From: Thermoflavifilum sp.
GTDB taxonomy: Bacteria > Bacteroidota > Bacteroidia > Chitinophagales > Chitinophagaceae
DNA length: 64,000 nt
Reading direction: 5' to 3'
Assembly: GCF_014961315.1 (NCBI RefSeq)
Contig: NZ_CP063141.1
Coordinates: 620,001-684,000 of the forward strand
Shown: positions 43,624-52,388 of the stretch, piece after piece
Layout: the number at the start of each line of letters is the position of its first letter
Position numbering within the stretch: the first letter of the stretch is position 1
Program-made: the position numbers and the translations under genes
The notes under the pieces: model-generated
What the model was told of the DNA's origin: nothing
What the model saw: the letters and a program-made list of their open reading frames with translations, nothing else
Databases searched by the model: none

Positions 43624-45294
43624 TCAGATGCTTTCTTTTTTCATTTCTTTAGCCCAGGTATCTTTCAGGGTGACGGTACGATTGAAGATAAGATGAGTGG
43701 GTGTACTGTCAGTATCCACGCAGAAATAGCCTTTACGCAGAAACTGAAAACGATCCTCGGGACGGGCCTGCACGAGCGACGGCTCGGCCCAGGCACGGGG
43801 AATAATCTGTAAGGAATCCGGGTTGATATAATCCGTAAACTCTCCGGGCTGCTCATCGGGATTTTCTACCCGGAAAAGCCGATCATACAGGCGTACCTCC
43901 ACGGGATGTGCGTGTGCGATGCTCACCCAGTGAATCGTGCCCTTTACCTTCAAGCCCGACTGATCGTGTCCGCTGCGGGATTGAGGCTGATATTCAGCAT
44001 AAACGGTGGTGATTTCGCCCTGTTCATTCTTTTCAAAACCCGTACAGGTAATAATGTAGGCACTCTTCAATCGAACCGACATACCGGGCGCCAGACGGAA
44101 ATATTTTTTGGGTGGATTTTCCATAAAATCTTCCCGCTCTATCCACAGTTCACGACTGAAGGGTACTTCCCGCATACCTGCAGCAGGGTCTTCAGGATTA
44201 TTCTCTGTGGGCAACCATTCCACCTGTGCTTCGGGATAATTGGTGAGCACCAGTTTCACCGGGTCGAGCACCACCATGACTCTTCGGGCGACCTTGTTCA
44301 GATGTTCACGGATACAGAATTCCAGCAGACTAACATCGATAATGGTTTCACGTTTCTGTACACCGATGCGTTCACAGAAATCACGGATACTTTCGGGTGT
44401 ATAGCCTCTGCGGCGCAGGCCGCGAATCGTGGGCATGCGCGGGTCGTCCCATCCATTCACATAGCCTTTCTGTACCAGCTGTAACAGCTTGCGTTTGCTC
44501 ATCACCGTATAGGTAAGATTCAATCTTGCAAACTCAAATTGTCGGGAAGGGAAAATTTCCAGTTGCTGAATAAACCAGTCGTACAACGGCCGATGATCCA
44601 CAAATTCCAGTGTACAGATGGAATGCGTAACATGTTCAATGCTATCGCTCTGTCCGTGTGCAAAATCGTACATGGGATAGATACACCAGGTATTACCCGT
44701 GCGATGGTGGGGCACATGCTTGATGCGATACATGATGGGATCACGCATATGCATGTTGGGGCTTGCCATGTCGATTTTAGCCCGTAAAACTTTTTCTCCG
44801 TCACGATATTTGCCTTCCCGCATTTCCTGGAATAGACGAAGATTTTCTTCTACCGAGCGATTCCGATAGGGACTCTCAATGCCTGGCTCCGTGGGCGTAC
44901 CTTTCATGCGGGCGATTTCTTCGGAGGTGGAATCATCCACATAGGCCAATCCTTTGCGGATCAGTTGAATGGCAAATGCATAGAGTTGCTCAAAATAATC
45001 CGAAGCATACCGCTCTCGCGCCCACTGAAAGCCCAGCCAGCGAATATCTTCCTTGATGGCTTCCACATATTCGGTTTCTTCCGTTTCCGGATTGGTATCA
45101 TCGAAACGCAAATTGGTTTCACCACCATATTTTTCAGCAATGCCAAAATTCAGGCAGATGGATTTGGCATGGCCAATGTGCAGGTAGCCATTGGGTTCCG
45201 GCGGAAAGCGGGTAAGCACGGATTGGCATCGCCCCGTGCGAAGGTCTTCTTCTACGATTTCTTCGATGAAATTACTGGCCTTTACTTCTTCCAT
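43624..45294 (-). CDS. glnS: Glutaminyl-tRNA synthetase
   Basis: 556 residues from ATG 45294 (MEEVKASNF); the longer frame to 45366 carries 24 residues that do not fit the family. Charges tRNA-Gln directly. Signatures: [15 protein letters not shown] (HIGH), [11 protein letters not shown] (KMSKS), and the two-barrel anticodon-binding domain (~340-556). Presence of both GlnRS and GluRS means the cell need not rely on the transamidation route for Gln-tRNA. Confidence 0.96.
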   Translation of the reverse strand: MEEVKASNFIEEIVEEDLRTGRCQSVLTRFPPEPNGYLHIGHAKSICLNFGIAEKYGGETNLRFDDTNPETEETEYVEAIKEDIRWLGFQWARERYASDYFEQLYAFAIQLIRKGLAYVDDSTSEEIARMKGTPTEPGIESPYRNRSVEENLRLFQEMREGKYRDGEKVLRAKIDMASPNMHMRDPIMYRIKHVPHHRTGNTWCIYPMYDFAHGQSDSIEHVTHSICTLEFVDHRPLYDWFIQQLEIFPSRQFEFARLNLTYTVMSKRKLLQLVQKGYVNGWDDPRMPTIRGLRRRGYTPESIRDFCERIGVQKRETIIDVSLLEFCIREHLNKVARRVMVVLDPVKLVLTNYPEAQVEWLPTENNPEDPAAGMREVPFSRELWIEREDFMENPPKKYFRLAPGMSVRLKSAYIITCTGFEKNEQGEITTVYAEYQPQSRSGHDQSGLKVKGTIHWVSIAHAHPVEVRLYDRLFRVENPDEQPGEFTDYINPDSLQIIPRAWAEPSLVQARPEDRFQFLRKGYFCVDTDSTPTHLIFNRTVTLKDTWAKEMKKESI

Positions 45295-45387
45295 GGCTTG
45301 TCCCGAAAAGTAAGCAAAGGTAAGCGAAGAAATGCATTGGCCAAGCACCGTTGTCGATAGCTTCAAGCCATAAGCCGGCTGATGTGA

Positions 45388-46656
45388 TCAATAAAATTTT
45401 CTTTTCACGAACCAGAGGTCGCGAAGAATAATACCCATGTGCAGCCTGACGTAGTTTTCATTGATCAGTGTGGAATTGCTTCCCGGGCCGCCCTGCTGGC
45501 CAATTTCCACGCCCAGATTCAGGTTCAGCGTGTGCGGTGCATTGTAGAGGCCAAGCCCCAGCGATACATTGATATCCCTGAGCTGCTGGTTATTAATCTG
45601 CAGATAGCTATTGGTATAATTAAACGCCCCCATCGCCACAATGCGATGCAACCAGTCGCGCGCATATACGGAATAATTTTGCTCGGGTTCATATTTGATA
45701 CCTGCACCATAGCGCGTGCTGTTTACCATCTGTACCGCATTTACAGCGGTAGTTGCATGGCCCCAATCTTCATAAGCATAATCCAGCAGAAAACTCAAAC
45801 TATGCTGATAAGTGAATGCAATTCCTCCCCGATATTGATCGGGCAACCTGAAATCAGCCATCGGTGCTTTTCCGAAAGCAAGCGTATCAACACCGCTGAT
45901 AACGGTCATCTGACGCTGAGCATGCAGATATTGATGAGGAGCGTAAGTGCCCGCCAGTACATATTCCCAGCTGGAACCCAGTTTTCCAAAAACCTGGGCA
46001 GCATAGCTGATATGCACATTTTGATAATAATCTTGCTCGCTGGAATTCAGTAAAGGCGTGTTCACATCATACCCTGCAATTTCGCTCCGGGTAATATTGC
46101 CGAAGATATACGATAATTTCAGTCCTGCCGAAAAATGATTGCCAATCTTCCATCCGTTTCCCCAGTACACTTCATTTAATCCACCTGTACCCTGAATGAT
46201 CGTTGAAATAGATTGCGTGCCTCCGTTGTAAGTTTGATTTTGCACAATCTGATATTGTACCGTGCTCAATGGTTTCAATCCGAATCCTGAGCCCCACCAG
46301 TTGTTAAATTTAAAAGCCATATCGAACCGGTCTATGCTGAAATAACTGGCACTGGCGGAGCTATTGTTGTCTTTGAAACTGGCACTGGTACCCGTGGCAC
46401 CGGCTTCCAGCAAAACTAACTGACGTTGTAATCCGCTCAATGAAGCCACATTCGCATTATTGGGATATTGATCACTTCGCACGGCCGAGGTGGCATTACC
46501 TAATCCAGAAAGCATGCCTTCAGCATTGTAATTGATTTCACCAATACCCAGCGAAGAATACGGAAAATTGGGCCTTACCTGCGCATACGAGGCGGATATG
46601 TGTATGGTACAGATGCCAGCGATGAACAACATGGCTATAATGCTACGAATCATCAT
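45388..46656 (-). CDS. Predicted outer-membrane beta-barrel protein
   Basis: 422 residues. Signal peptide (MLFIAGICTIHISASYAQ), then a repetitive beta-strand pattern, e.g. MAFKFNNWWGSGFGLKPLSTVQYQI, SAGLKLSYIFGNI, RGGIAFTYQHSLSFLLDYAYEDWGHA, ending ...IILRDLWFVKRKFY. It resembles FadL/OMPP1-type or PorV-like barrels of Bacteroidota without matching a named one. Preceded by the DUF4270 gene (12-base gap), so probably a surface pair. Confidence 0.7.
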   Translation of the reverse strand: MMIRSIIAMLFIAGICTIHISASYAQVRPNFPYSSLGIGEINYNAEGMLSGLGNATSAVRSDQYPNNANVASLSGLQRQLVLLEAGATGTSASFKDNNSSASASYFSIDRFDMAFKFNNWWGSGFGLKPLSTVQYQIVQNQTYNGGTQSISTIIQGTGGLNEVYWGNGWKIGNHFSAGLKLSYIFGNITRSEIAGYDVNTPLLNSSEQDYYQNVHISYAAQVFGKLGSSWEYVLAGTYAPHQYLHAQRQMTVISGVDTLAFGKAPMADFRLPDQYRGGIAFTYQHSLSFLLDYAYEDWGHATTAVNAVQMVNSTRYGAGIKYEPEQNYSVYARDWLHRIVAMGAFNYTNSYLQINNQQLRDINVSLGLGLYNAPHTLNLNLGVEIGQQGGPGSNSTLINENYVRLHMGIILRDLWFVKRKFY

Positions 46657-46668
46657 GCCCTTGCGGAT

Positions 46669-48009
46669 TTATCGGATCGTATAGATAAGCATTTGAATAC
46701 TGACCTGCATGGGATCGTTAACGGCCTGGCGATCGTTCACAAGCAGTCGTTGAAATGTGGTGTTGAATGCAGGACGTGGAATGATCAACATCAGCCGGGT
46801 GCGCAGATTCAGATTCGAAATATTCAACTGATTAACCAGATAAGGTGTAATATCATACGTGTAATACGAATTACCGAAGGCAAAATCCTGCACGAGATCC
46901 CCGTGTTGATAATTACCACTGGAATTAAACAGGCTATCCTGAATGGTATAATAATCCGTAACCTCGGTAAGTGTTACCATGGGTGGTAATGGATTACCAG
47001 GCGCATAAGTACCTCGCAACGGCCTGACCAGTAATTTTGCCTGCAATATGCGTGAATAGGTTCCTATCTGTTTTAAATTGTCCATACCCGGAAAACTAAT
47101 TCTTACGGCCGTTCCCGCGAGCGGTTGAAGAATAGCATAATGATATGTTTCAGCACTGTTGATGAGTTTATGCTGGCTATTTATCCCTGCAAAAGGCGTC
47201 TGACTTTTATCTACATCGACATGATTAAACTGCAGACCTGTTTGCGTAATCTGAAAATCGTTATAGAGCGGGGTCTTTGCATCAACCTGATTGTGATAAT
47301 ACATACGAATATAGGTGGATGAATCCTTTGCTCCAAAACCCACAATGAGCTGATTATTCCATCCTTTGACCAGCAGACCGGGCAAATAGTTATTGATAAA
47401 AGCATTGTCCGTGGAAATAGAAGAAGGATTGTTGATGATGGCATCCAGCCAGTTTTTGCCGATTTGATCCGGTAAACGGATTAACACCGAATCAGTGCGA
47501 TTGGGATATACTTTTCCCGACCAGCTGGCCAGTGGCGTGGGTTGATAAGGAAAAACAGTGGTGTTATAGAATGCAGTATGTGTGCCCAGATCGAGCGGGC
47601 GCGTTAATGCATATACATTGAGATGAAAAACAGAATTGGTATCGCCCAGGTAATAACGGTTGGGCTTCAATATCAGACAGAGCGAATCAAAGACTACTTT
47701 GTTGGTGATGCTTTTCACGGAAGGAGCGCCAATGGCAAAATAGCTATAACTATCGATGGTACCTGAAACCGTGTCGCTGTATGTACCTATCAGCGAAACG
47801 CCCGTACCTGATGTGGGAATGGAATCCAGAAAAACCGTTTCCACCAGCGGCGTCAGTGTATCGATCTGCAACACATTGGTGTGTGCGGGAAAAAACGTGC
47901 CGCCCAGTGCAGAGCTATCATTCTTACAGGAATTGAAATAGCATAAGCCATTAAAGCCAATGGCAAGCATGCATATCCAGCGAAAAACAAAACCGCGTGT
48001 TGACTTCAT
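46669..48009 (-). CDS. DUF4270-family lipoprotein
   Basis: 446 residues. Lipoprotein signal with the cysteine in YFNSCKNDS; body of DUF4270 type: TLTPLVETVFLDSIPTSGTGVSLIGTYSDTVSGTIDSYSYFAIGAP, later VRPLRGTYAPGNPLPPMVTLTEVTDY. Such proteins are found in Bacteroidota alongside Kelch and DUF4907 proteins, as here across a divergent gap. Molecular role unknown; cell-surface location inferred from the lipid anchor. Confidence 0.72.
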   Translation of the reverse strand: MKSTRGFVFRWICMLAIGFNGLCYFNSCKNDSSALGGTFFPAHTNVLQIDTLTPLVETVFLDSIPTSGTGVSLIGTYSDTVSGTIDSYSYFAIGAPSVKSITNKVVFDSLCLILKPNRYYLGDTNSVFHLNVYALTRPLDLGTHTAFYNTTVFPYQPTPLASWSGKVYPNRTDSVLIRLPDQIGKNWLDAIINNPSSISTDNAFINNYLPGLLVKGWNNQLIVGFGAKDSSTYIRMYYHNQVDAKTPLYNDFQITQTGLQFNHVDVDKSQTPFAGINSQHKLINSAETYHYAILQPLAGTAVRISFPGMDNLKQIGTYSRILQAKLLVRPLRGTYAPGNPLPPMVTLTEVTDYYTIQDSLFNSSGNYQHGDLVQDFAFGNSYYTYDITPYLVNQLNISNLNLRTRLMLIIPRPAFNTTFQRLLVNDRQAVNDPMQVSIQMLIYTIR

Positions 48010-48026
48010 ACATGTTTACAATGGTG

Positions 48027-48034
48027 CAAAAGTA
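48027..48034 (-). promoter_or_regulatory. Bacteroidota -7 box (TACTTTTG) for the DUF4270-barrel operon
   Basis: On the minus strand TACTTTTG matches TAnnTTTG exactly, 17 bases before the ATG at 48009. No clear -33 partner. Confidence 0.5.
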
Positions 48035-48448
48035 ACAAAATACCATTCAAGCACCGGCTGTCTATTCTGCATGTGTTTCATGCCATCTTTCAGTTGATGC
48101 ACAATTTTTATGCTACCCGTACAGGACTCCTGCGCAGCAATGCGATGCTCATGCTTCAGCACAAGGCACTTGTATGAACTATTGCTAAATAAGAACTTTC
48201 CTGGATAAGCTTTCGTGGCCTTGAAAAGGAAATTTAACAATTTCTAAACAAGCATGGGAAATTTTTGCGAAAATCTTTTCCAAAACCGCACAGCACTTCA
48301 CCTCTGCAGATGCTTAAGAAGCCTTGATTTATTTTTATGAAGCGAAAATCATTTCCGGATAGATAACAACATGTTTTTTTAGTATTATTGCGCCTGATTT
48401 TTGTGAACATGCATTTCAGGGTCATAATCAAAAAATTAACAACCGCAT

Positions 48449-48502
48449 ATGCAACGTTTCCTCGCAGGAATCGTTCTTGTTTCAGTAATGGTACTTGCTT
48501 AG
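48449..48502 (+). other. Tiny frame encoding a hydrophobic 17-residue peptide
   Basis: ATG to TAG, MQRFLAGIVLVSVMVLA. It looks like a bare signal or membrane helix, upstream of the Kelch gene. It could be a leader peptide, a remnant signal sequence, or chance. Confidence 0.2.
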
Positions 48503-48555
48503 CTGTTTTATTTTGCATGCTTGTTTATTCGGTACAATCATAAATTCATTCATTC

Positions 48556-49590
48556 ATGAAGTCAACCTTCTTGTACGGATATTTTGTTTTAGCAGGGGCA
48601 ATGCTCGTAGCAGGCTGTCACAGCAGTTCTTCATCTACCACTACATTGGGCAACTGGATTCGCCGTTCCGACTTCAATGGTGTGGCTCGAAGTGGCGCCG
48701 TGTGTTTTGTAATTGGTGATACGGCTTATGTAGGGACCGGATTTGATGGTACCAATCGGTTGTCTGATTTCTGGAAATTCGATCCCACGGTAAATGGCGG
48801 CTACGGCGGCTGGATACAGATTGCAGATTTTCCCGGCGTTGCCCGTAATGGTGCCGTAGGCTTTGGTGTGAATGGAAAAGGATATGTCACCACCGGGTAT
48901 GACGGCAATAATTACCTGAACGATTGCTGGATGTACGATCCGAGCACCAATAGCTGGACCCAGAAGGCCAGCATGCCCACCAACGGTCGTTTCGGCGCCG
49001 TGGCTTTTGCACTCGACGGCAAGGGATATGTGACCACCGGCTACGATGGCAATTACCTGAAAGATTTCTGGGAATATGATCCTGCGACTGATCAGTGGAC
49101 ACTCAAACCCAACAGTCTGGGAGGTACTAAGCGCATGTACGCCATGAGTTTTGTGATTAACGATACGGCTTATGTGGTGGGTGGAGTGAATAATGGTTCG
49201 CTGGTGGCAGATTTCTGGGCCTATGATCCTTCACATGATACCTGGATACGCAAGCGCGATATCGCTAATACCAGTTCGGCTTCTTACGACGACAACTATA
49301 CCTCGATTGAAAGGCAACAGGGTGCAGCATTCGTCATTAATGATACGGCCTACATCGCCACGGGTATGGCAGGTTCCAACCTGAACACAACCTGGCAATA
49401 TGATCCTAAAGTGGATCTATGGACCCAGCGTACCAATATTGAATTTCAGACCCGGGTGGGCGCCGTGGGTTTCAGCGTGAAAAACCGTGGTTTTATTGCG
49501 TTGGGAACCCCGTCGCAGGGCAGCTTAATTGAATATGACGATTTACGTGAGTTCCAGCCTAATGTACCTGATAACACAACTGACGACTGA
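48556..49590 (+). CDS. Kelch-repeat lipoprotein
   Basis: 344 residues. Lipoprotein signal (cysteine in VAGCHSSSS), then about six Kelch blades, each with the pattern (V/I)N(D/G)xxYVxTGYDG...DFWxYDPxxxxWxxK, e.g. GYVTTGYDGNNYLNDCWMYDPSTNSWTQK and TAYVVGGVNNGSLVADFWAYDPSHDTWIRK. A surface beta-propeller, probably binding. The stop overlaps the next ATG by one base (TGATG). Nothing catalytic seen. Confidence 0.85.
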   Translation: MKSTFLYGYFVLAGAMLVAGCHSSSSSTTTLGNWIRRSDFNGVARSGAVCFVIGDTAYVGTGFDGTNRLSDFWKFDPTVNGGYGGWIQIADFPGVARNGAVGFGVNGKGYVTTGYDGNNYLNDCWMYDPSTNSWTQKASMPTNGRFGAVAFALDGKGYVTTGYDGNYLKDFWEYDPATDQWTLKPNSLGGTKRMYAMSFVINDTAYVVGGVNNGSLVADFWAYDPSHDTWIRKRDIANTSSASYDDNYTSIERQQGAAFVINDTAYIATGMAGSNLNTTWQYDPKVDLWTQRTNIEFQTRVGAVGFSVKNRGFIALGTPSQGSLIEYDDLREFQPNVPDNTTDD

Positions 49591-49979
49591 TGATGGAGGG
49601 AAAGGAATCATTTTTCCGTTCCACCAATAAATACCGCTTGATTACATGCTCAGGAGCCATCCTGCTGATTGTATTGCTTATCATTTACATGCATACCCTG
49701 GCACCTTCCCCGAACAGGAGTACTGCCCAGGATTCGCTTACCGTACAGGTGATTACCATGCGCGTTGATTCTGGATGGGGATATCAGATCTGGATTAATC
49801 AACATCCCTTCATTTACCAGAATCAAATACCCGCCATCCCGGGCCATCATGTGTTTCATAGCCGGGCAGAAGCGATGCGGGTAGGATCGTGCGTGGCCAG
49901 TAAAATTCTCCGGCATGAATCGCCTACGATTACCGTTGCAGAGCTGCAACAACTGGGAATAGCAGAAGCTAACCGCTGA
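49590..49979 (+). CDS. DUF4907-family membrane-anchored protein
   Basis: 129 residues. One N-terminal membrane helix (CSGAILLIVLLIIYMH), then a small domain with GWGYQIWINQHPFIYQNQIPAIPGHHVFHSRAEAMRVGSCVASKI, the DUF4907 pattern. Function unknown. Translation is coupled to the Kelch gene, and the DUF4270 gene is divergent nearby, an association typical of Bacteroidota surface systems. Confidence 0.78.
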   Translation: MMEGKESFFRSTNKYRLITCSGAILLIVLLIIYMHTLAPSPNRSTAQDSLTVQVITMRVDSGWGYQIWINQHPFIYQNQIPAIPGHHVFHSRAEAMRVGSCVASKILRHESPTITVAELQQLGIAEANR

Positions 49980-50087
49980 TTTAGCAATTCTCTATTTTTC
50001 CGGCCTGATGATGATTGCATCATACAAAGAATGTAAAGAAAATTTGCATTTCTCCTAATCATAAAATCAGCAATTTTACTGCCTGTC

Positions 50088-51164
50088 ATGACCAAATTGA
50101 TGATTATCTATACAGGCGGTACGGTGGGCATGATCTACGATGAAAAAAGTAGATCGTTGCGACCCATTAGTTTTGGAGAAATCCGAGACCATCTGCCGGA
50201 GTTATACAGACTGGGATATCATTTTTTTGTTCACCCGTTTAAGCCTCCGATTGATTCATCGAATATGCATCCCGACCGCTGGGTGGAATTGGTGGAAATC
50301 ATCGAACAGCATTATCATTACTACGATGGTTTTGTGATTTTACACGGCTCGGATACCATGGCCTTTACTGCATCGGCCCTCAGCTTTATGCTGGAAAACC
50401 TCGGTAAGCCTGTGGTGCTGACGGGTTCTCAGCTTCCGATCGGCCAGATTCGTACTGATGCCAAGGAAAATATCATCACGGCACTTGAAATTGCAGCCAC
50501 CCGTATCAATGGCCATGCAGCCGTTCCGGAAGTATGCATCTACTTCGATTTTCAGCTATTTCGTGGTAATCGTACCAAAAAATATAATGCAGAAAAATTC
50601 GAGGCGTTTTATTCCATGAACTATCCACCGCTGGCCGAAGCCGGAATTAATATCAAATATCATCACCCCTTCATTTTACCTCCACCCACGGCGCCCATCC
50701 GCATCCATAAAAAACTTGACCCTCATGTGAGCGTACTGAAAATATTCCCCGGCATTACACCGGAAACCGTGGATGCAATATTGAATACACCCCACACGCG
50801 GGCGATTATTTTAGAAACTTTCGGCAGCGGGAATGCACCCACTGCACCCTGGTTTATTAGAAGTCTGGAGAGAGCCATCAAAAAAGGCAAAATTATACTC
50901 AATATCACCCAGTGTGATGGAGGCTCTGTGGAACTGGGCCGTTATGAAACCAGCGAAAAACTGCTTGAAATCGGAGTGGTGAGTGGTTACGATATGACTT
51001 TCGAAGCAGCAATCACCAAAACGATGTTTTTGTTAGGACAGGACCTGAGTAAAGATGAAATCATTTGCCTCCTGCAAAAGCCCCTACGGGGCGAACTCAC
51101 TTTGCCGGAAAGCACCAATAGCAAAGCGATACACAACTACTGGACGAATAGCCCGCTTTCCTGA
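50088..51164 (+). CDS. ansA: Type I (cytoplasmic) L-asparaginase
   Basis: 358 residues, no signal peptide. Hydrolyses asparagine to aspartate and ammonia. Nucleophile Thr12 in YTGGTVGM; second motif LHGSDTMAFTASALSFML; GSQLPIGQIRTDAKENI carries the catalytic Lys. A cytoplasmic AnsA-like member by lack of a signal. Ends 1 base from the convergent DGQHR gene. Confidence 0.92.
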   Translation: MTKLMIIYTGGTVGMIYDEKSRSLRPISFGEIRDHLPELYRLGYHFFVHPFKPPIDSSNMHPDRWVELVEIIEQHYHYYDGFVILHGSDTMAFTASALSFMLENLGKPVVLTGSQLPIGQIRTDAKENIITALEIAATRINGHAAVPEVCIYFDFQLFRGNRTKKYNAEKFEAFYSMNYPPLAEAGINIKYHHPFILPPPTAPIRIHKKLDPHVSVLKIFPGITPETVDAILNTPHTRAIILETFGSGNAPTAPWFIRSLERAIKKGKIILNITQCDGGSVELGRYETSEKLLEIGVVSGYDMTFEAAITKTMFLLGQDLSKDEIICLLQKPLRGELTLPESTNSKAIHNYWTNSPLS

Positions 51165-51165
51165 A

Positions 51166-52275
51166 TCAATTTTCCAGCCGCAGCAAACGCCATAACTCAG
51201 TGAATACGCGATGGATACGTTCAACCTGTCCGCGTGCGGCAAAACGTTCGTAGAATCCCGCCATCTGAAATTTTTGTTTTTCACTCGCCCAGGGTTGCAA
51301 CATATGCATCCATCGTTCTACCCTGCCCTCTTCAGGCTCCGTCTTATTCTTTTTGTCGAGCTCGGCCGCCACCCTGATCATGGCTTTCAGGGTCACCGGC
51401 CGGGTGATCATATACCGTTCATTACCCCAGGCATCGCCCCATACGCCCGACGCCGCCTTTAAAAAATCCCGGACAATGCGATATCTCCGTTCGGCTTCTT
51501 TTCTTATATCCGCTCCGCTTCCCCGCCAGTCTTTTAACCAGCGCATCAGTTCATTGAACAACTCGGCTTGAAGCAACCATTTTTTCTGCCGGCTACGGGT
51601 GCCCAGCCGGTTGATTTTATATTGTAATGGGCTATCGTCACGTTCATACAACCATTTTGATATCAAAGCCGCCATTTGCTTATCGGGCGTGGTCCAGGTG
51701 ATTTTTTCGTATAAATCCACCAGATGGCTTTTGTTGATCCGGGTGGGCGTGCTGTTGATAACCACAAACATTTCAATGGCAAAATCCTGTGTATTACCAT
51801 CAAAGATCACACAGGGCACGTCCATCCGGGCGTCTTCGGGATGCTTTTTTAAATAAAAATGCAGGGCGGCAAGCCTGTGCTGCCCGTCAATGATCAGAAA
51901 AGGTTCATGGGGCTCGTGCAGATTACCCATGTGTTCGAAGCCGGCAATGGGTTCAAACTGAAGCTTTTCCCGGCTGAACAACAAAATCGTACCCGGTATG
52001 GGAGGCTGACTTTCTGCGGTTTCATAGAAATTCTCAATTTCTTTCAGCTTTCTAACGGAAATTTCGCGTTGAAACGCATGGTCTTTACGCTCAATGCGGG
52101 CAATAAACTGGCCGATTTCATCTCCCTGATCAATCGCCTGTCGGGGTGCTGCAGTTTCGTGTGGATGTTCCTGATAAAAACGGGTAACGAATTGGATGCG
52201 ACGCAACAAATCTTCTGCAGGATAGGCTACAAAATAAAATGAATTGCTTTTCTGGCAGATCTGCGTAGCTAACAT
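51166..52275 (-). CDS. Solitary DGQHR-domain protein
   Basis: 369 residues. The signature IIDGQHRLAALHFYLKK has DGQHR at residues 130-134; NSTPTRINKSHLVDLYEK follows, as in the DGQHR/DndB-like ParB-related family. The C-terminal ~170 residues are helical and charged. Known relatives include DndB, the regulator of DNA phosphorothioation, and phage- or mobile-element-borne proteins. No dnd, restriction or integrase genes are present, so the role is unknown. A 9-bp inverted repeat lies just upstream. Confidence 0.8.
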   Translation of the reverse strand: MLATQICQKSNSFYFVAYPAEDLLRRIQFVTRFYQEHPHETAAPRQAIDQGDEIGQFIARIERKDHAFQREISVRKLKEIENFYETAESQPPIPGTILLFSREKLQFEPIAGFEHMGNLHEPHEPFLIIDGQHRLAALHFYLKKHPEDARMDVPCVIFDGNTQDFAIEMFVVINSTPTRINKSHLVDLYEKITWTTPDKQMAALISKWLYERDDSPLQYKINRLGTRSRQKKWLLQAELFNELMRWLKDWRGSGADIRKEAERRYRIVRDFLKAASGVWGDAWGNERYMITRPVTLKAMIRVAAELDKKNKTEPEEGRVERWMHMLQPWASEKQKFQMAGFYERFAARGQVERIHRVFTELWRLLRLEN

Positions 52276-52299
52276 GGATAAAATGGATTAAAGATTGTT

Positions 52300-52333
52300 A
52301 ATCGAAGGGCAAACTATAAAATCTCCTTCGATT
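52300..52333. promoter_or_regulatory. 9-bp inverted repeat upstream of the DGQHR gene
   Basis: AATCGAAGG (52300-52308) and CCTTCGATT (52325-52333), a perfect pair 16 bases apart, flanking CAAACTAT, a weak -7-like sequence on the minus strand. A possible operator or leader stem. Confidence 0.45.
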
Positions 52334-52388
52334 TGACAACCTTTCCGCCAGCCGTGCCGGTCGTGTAAGAATCAAGCGATATGCTCAC

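Larger units (their letters stand above)
48010..48555. other. 545-base divergent non-coding gap
   Basis: Lies between the DUF4270 gene (minus) and the Kelch gene (plus). It holds a minus-strand -7 box and one tiny plus-strand frame (48449-48502). Longer frames on either strand have no family features. No tRNA or structured RNA is recognised, and much of it is AT-rich. Confidence 0.6.

Noticed and set aside
43906-44484. Plus-strand frame opposite glnS
   Set aside because: A shadow frame within a complete, well-recognised synthetase gene.
48016-48518. Minus-strand frames of 74 and 94 residues in the 545-base gap
   Set aside because: No signal, domain or start context; composition looks like translated non-coding AT-rich DNA.
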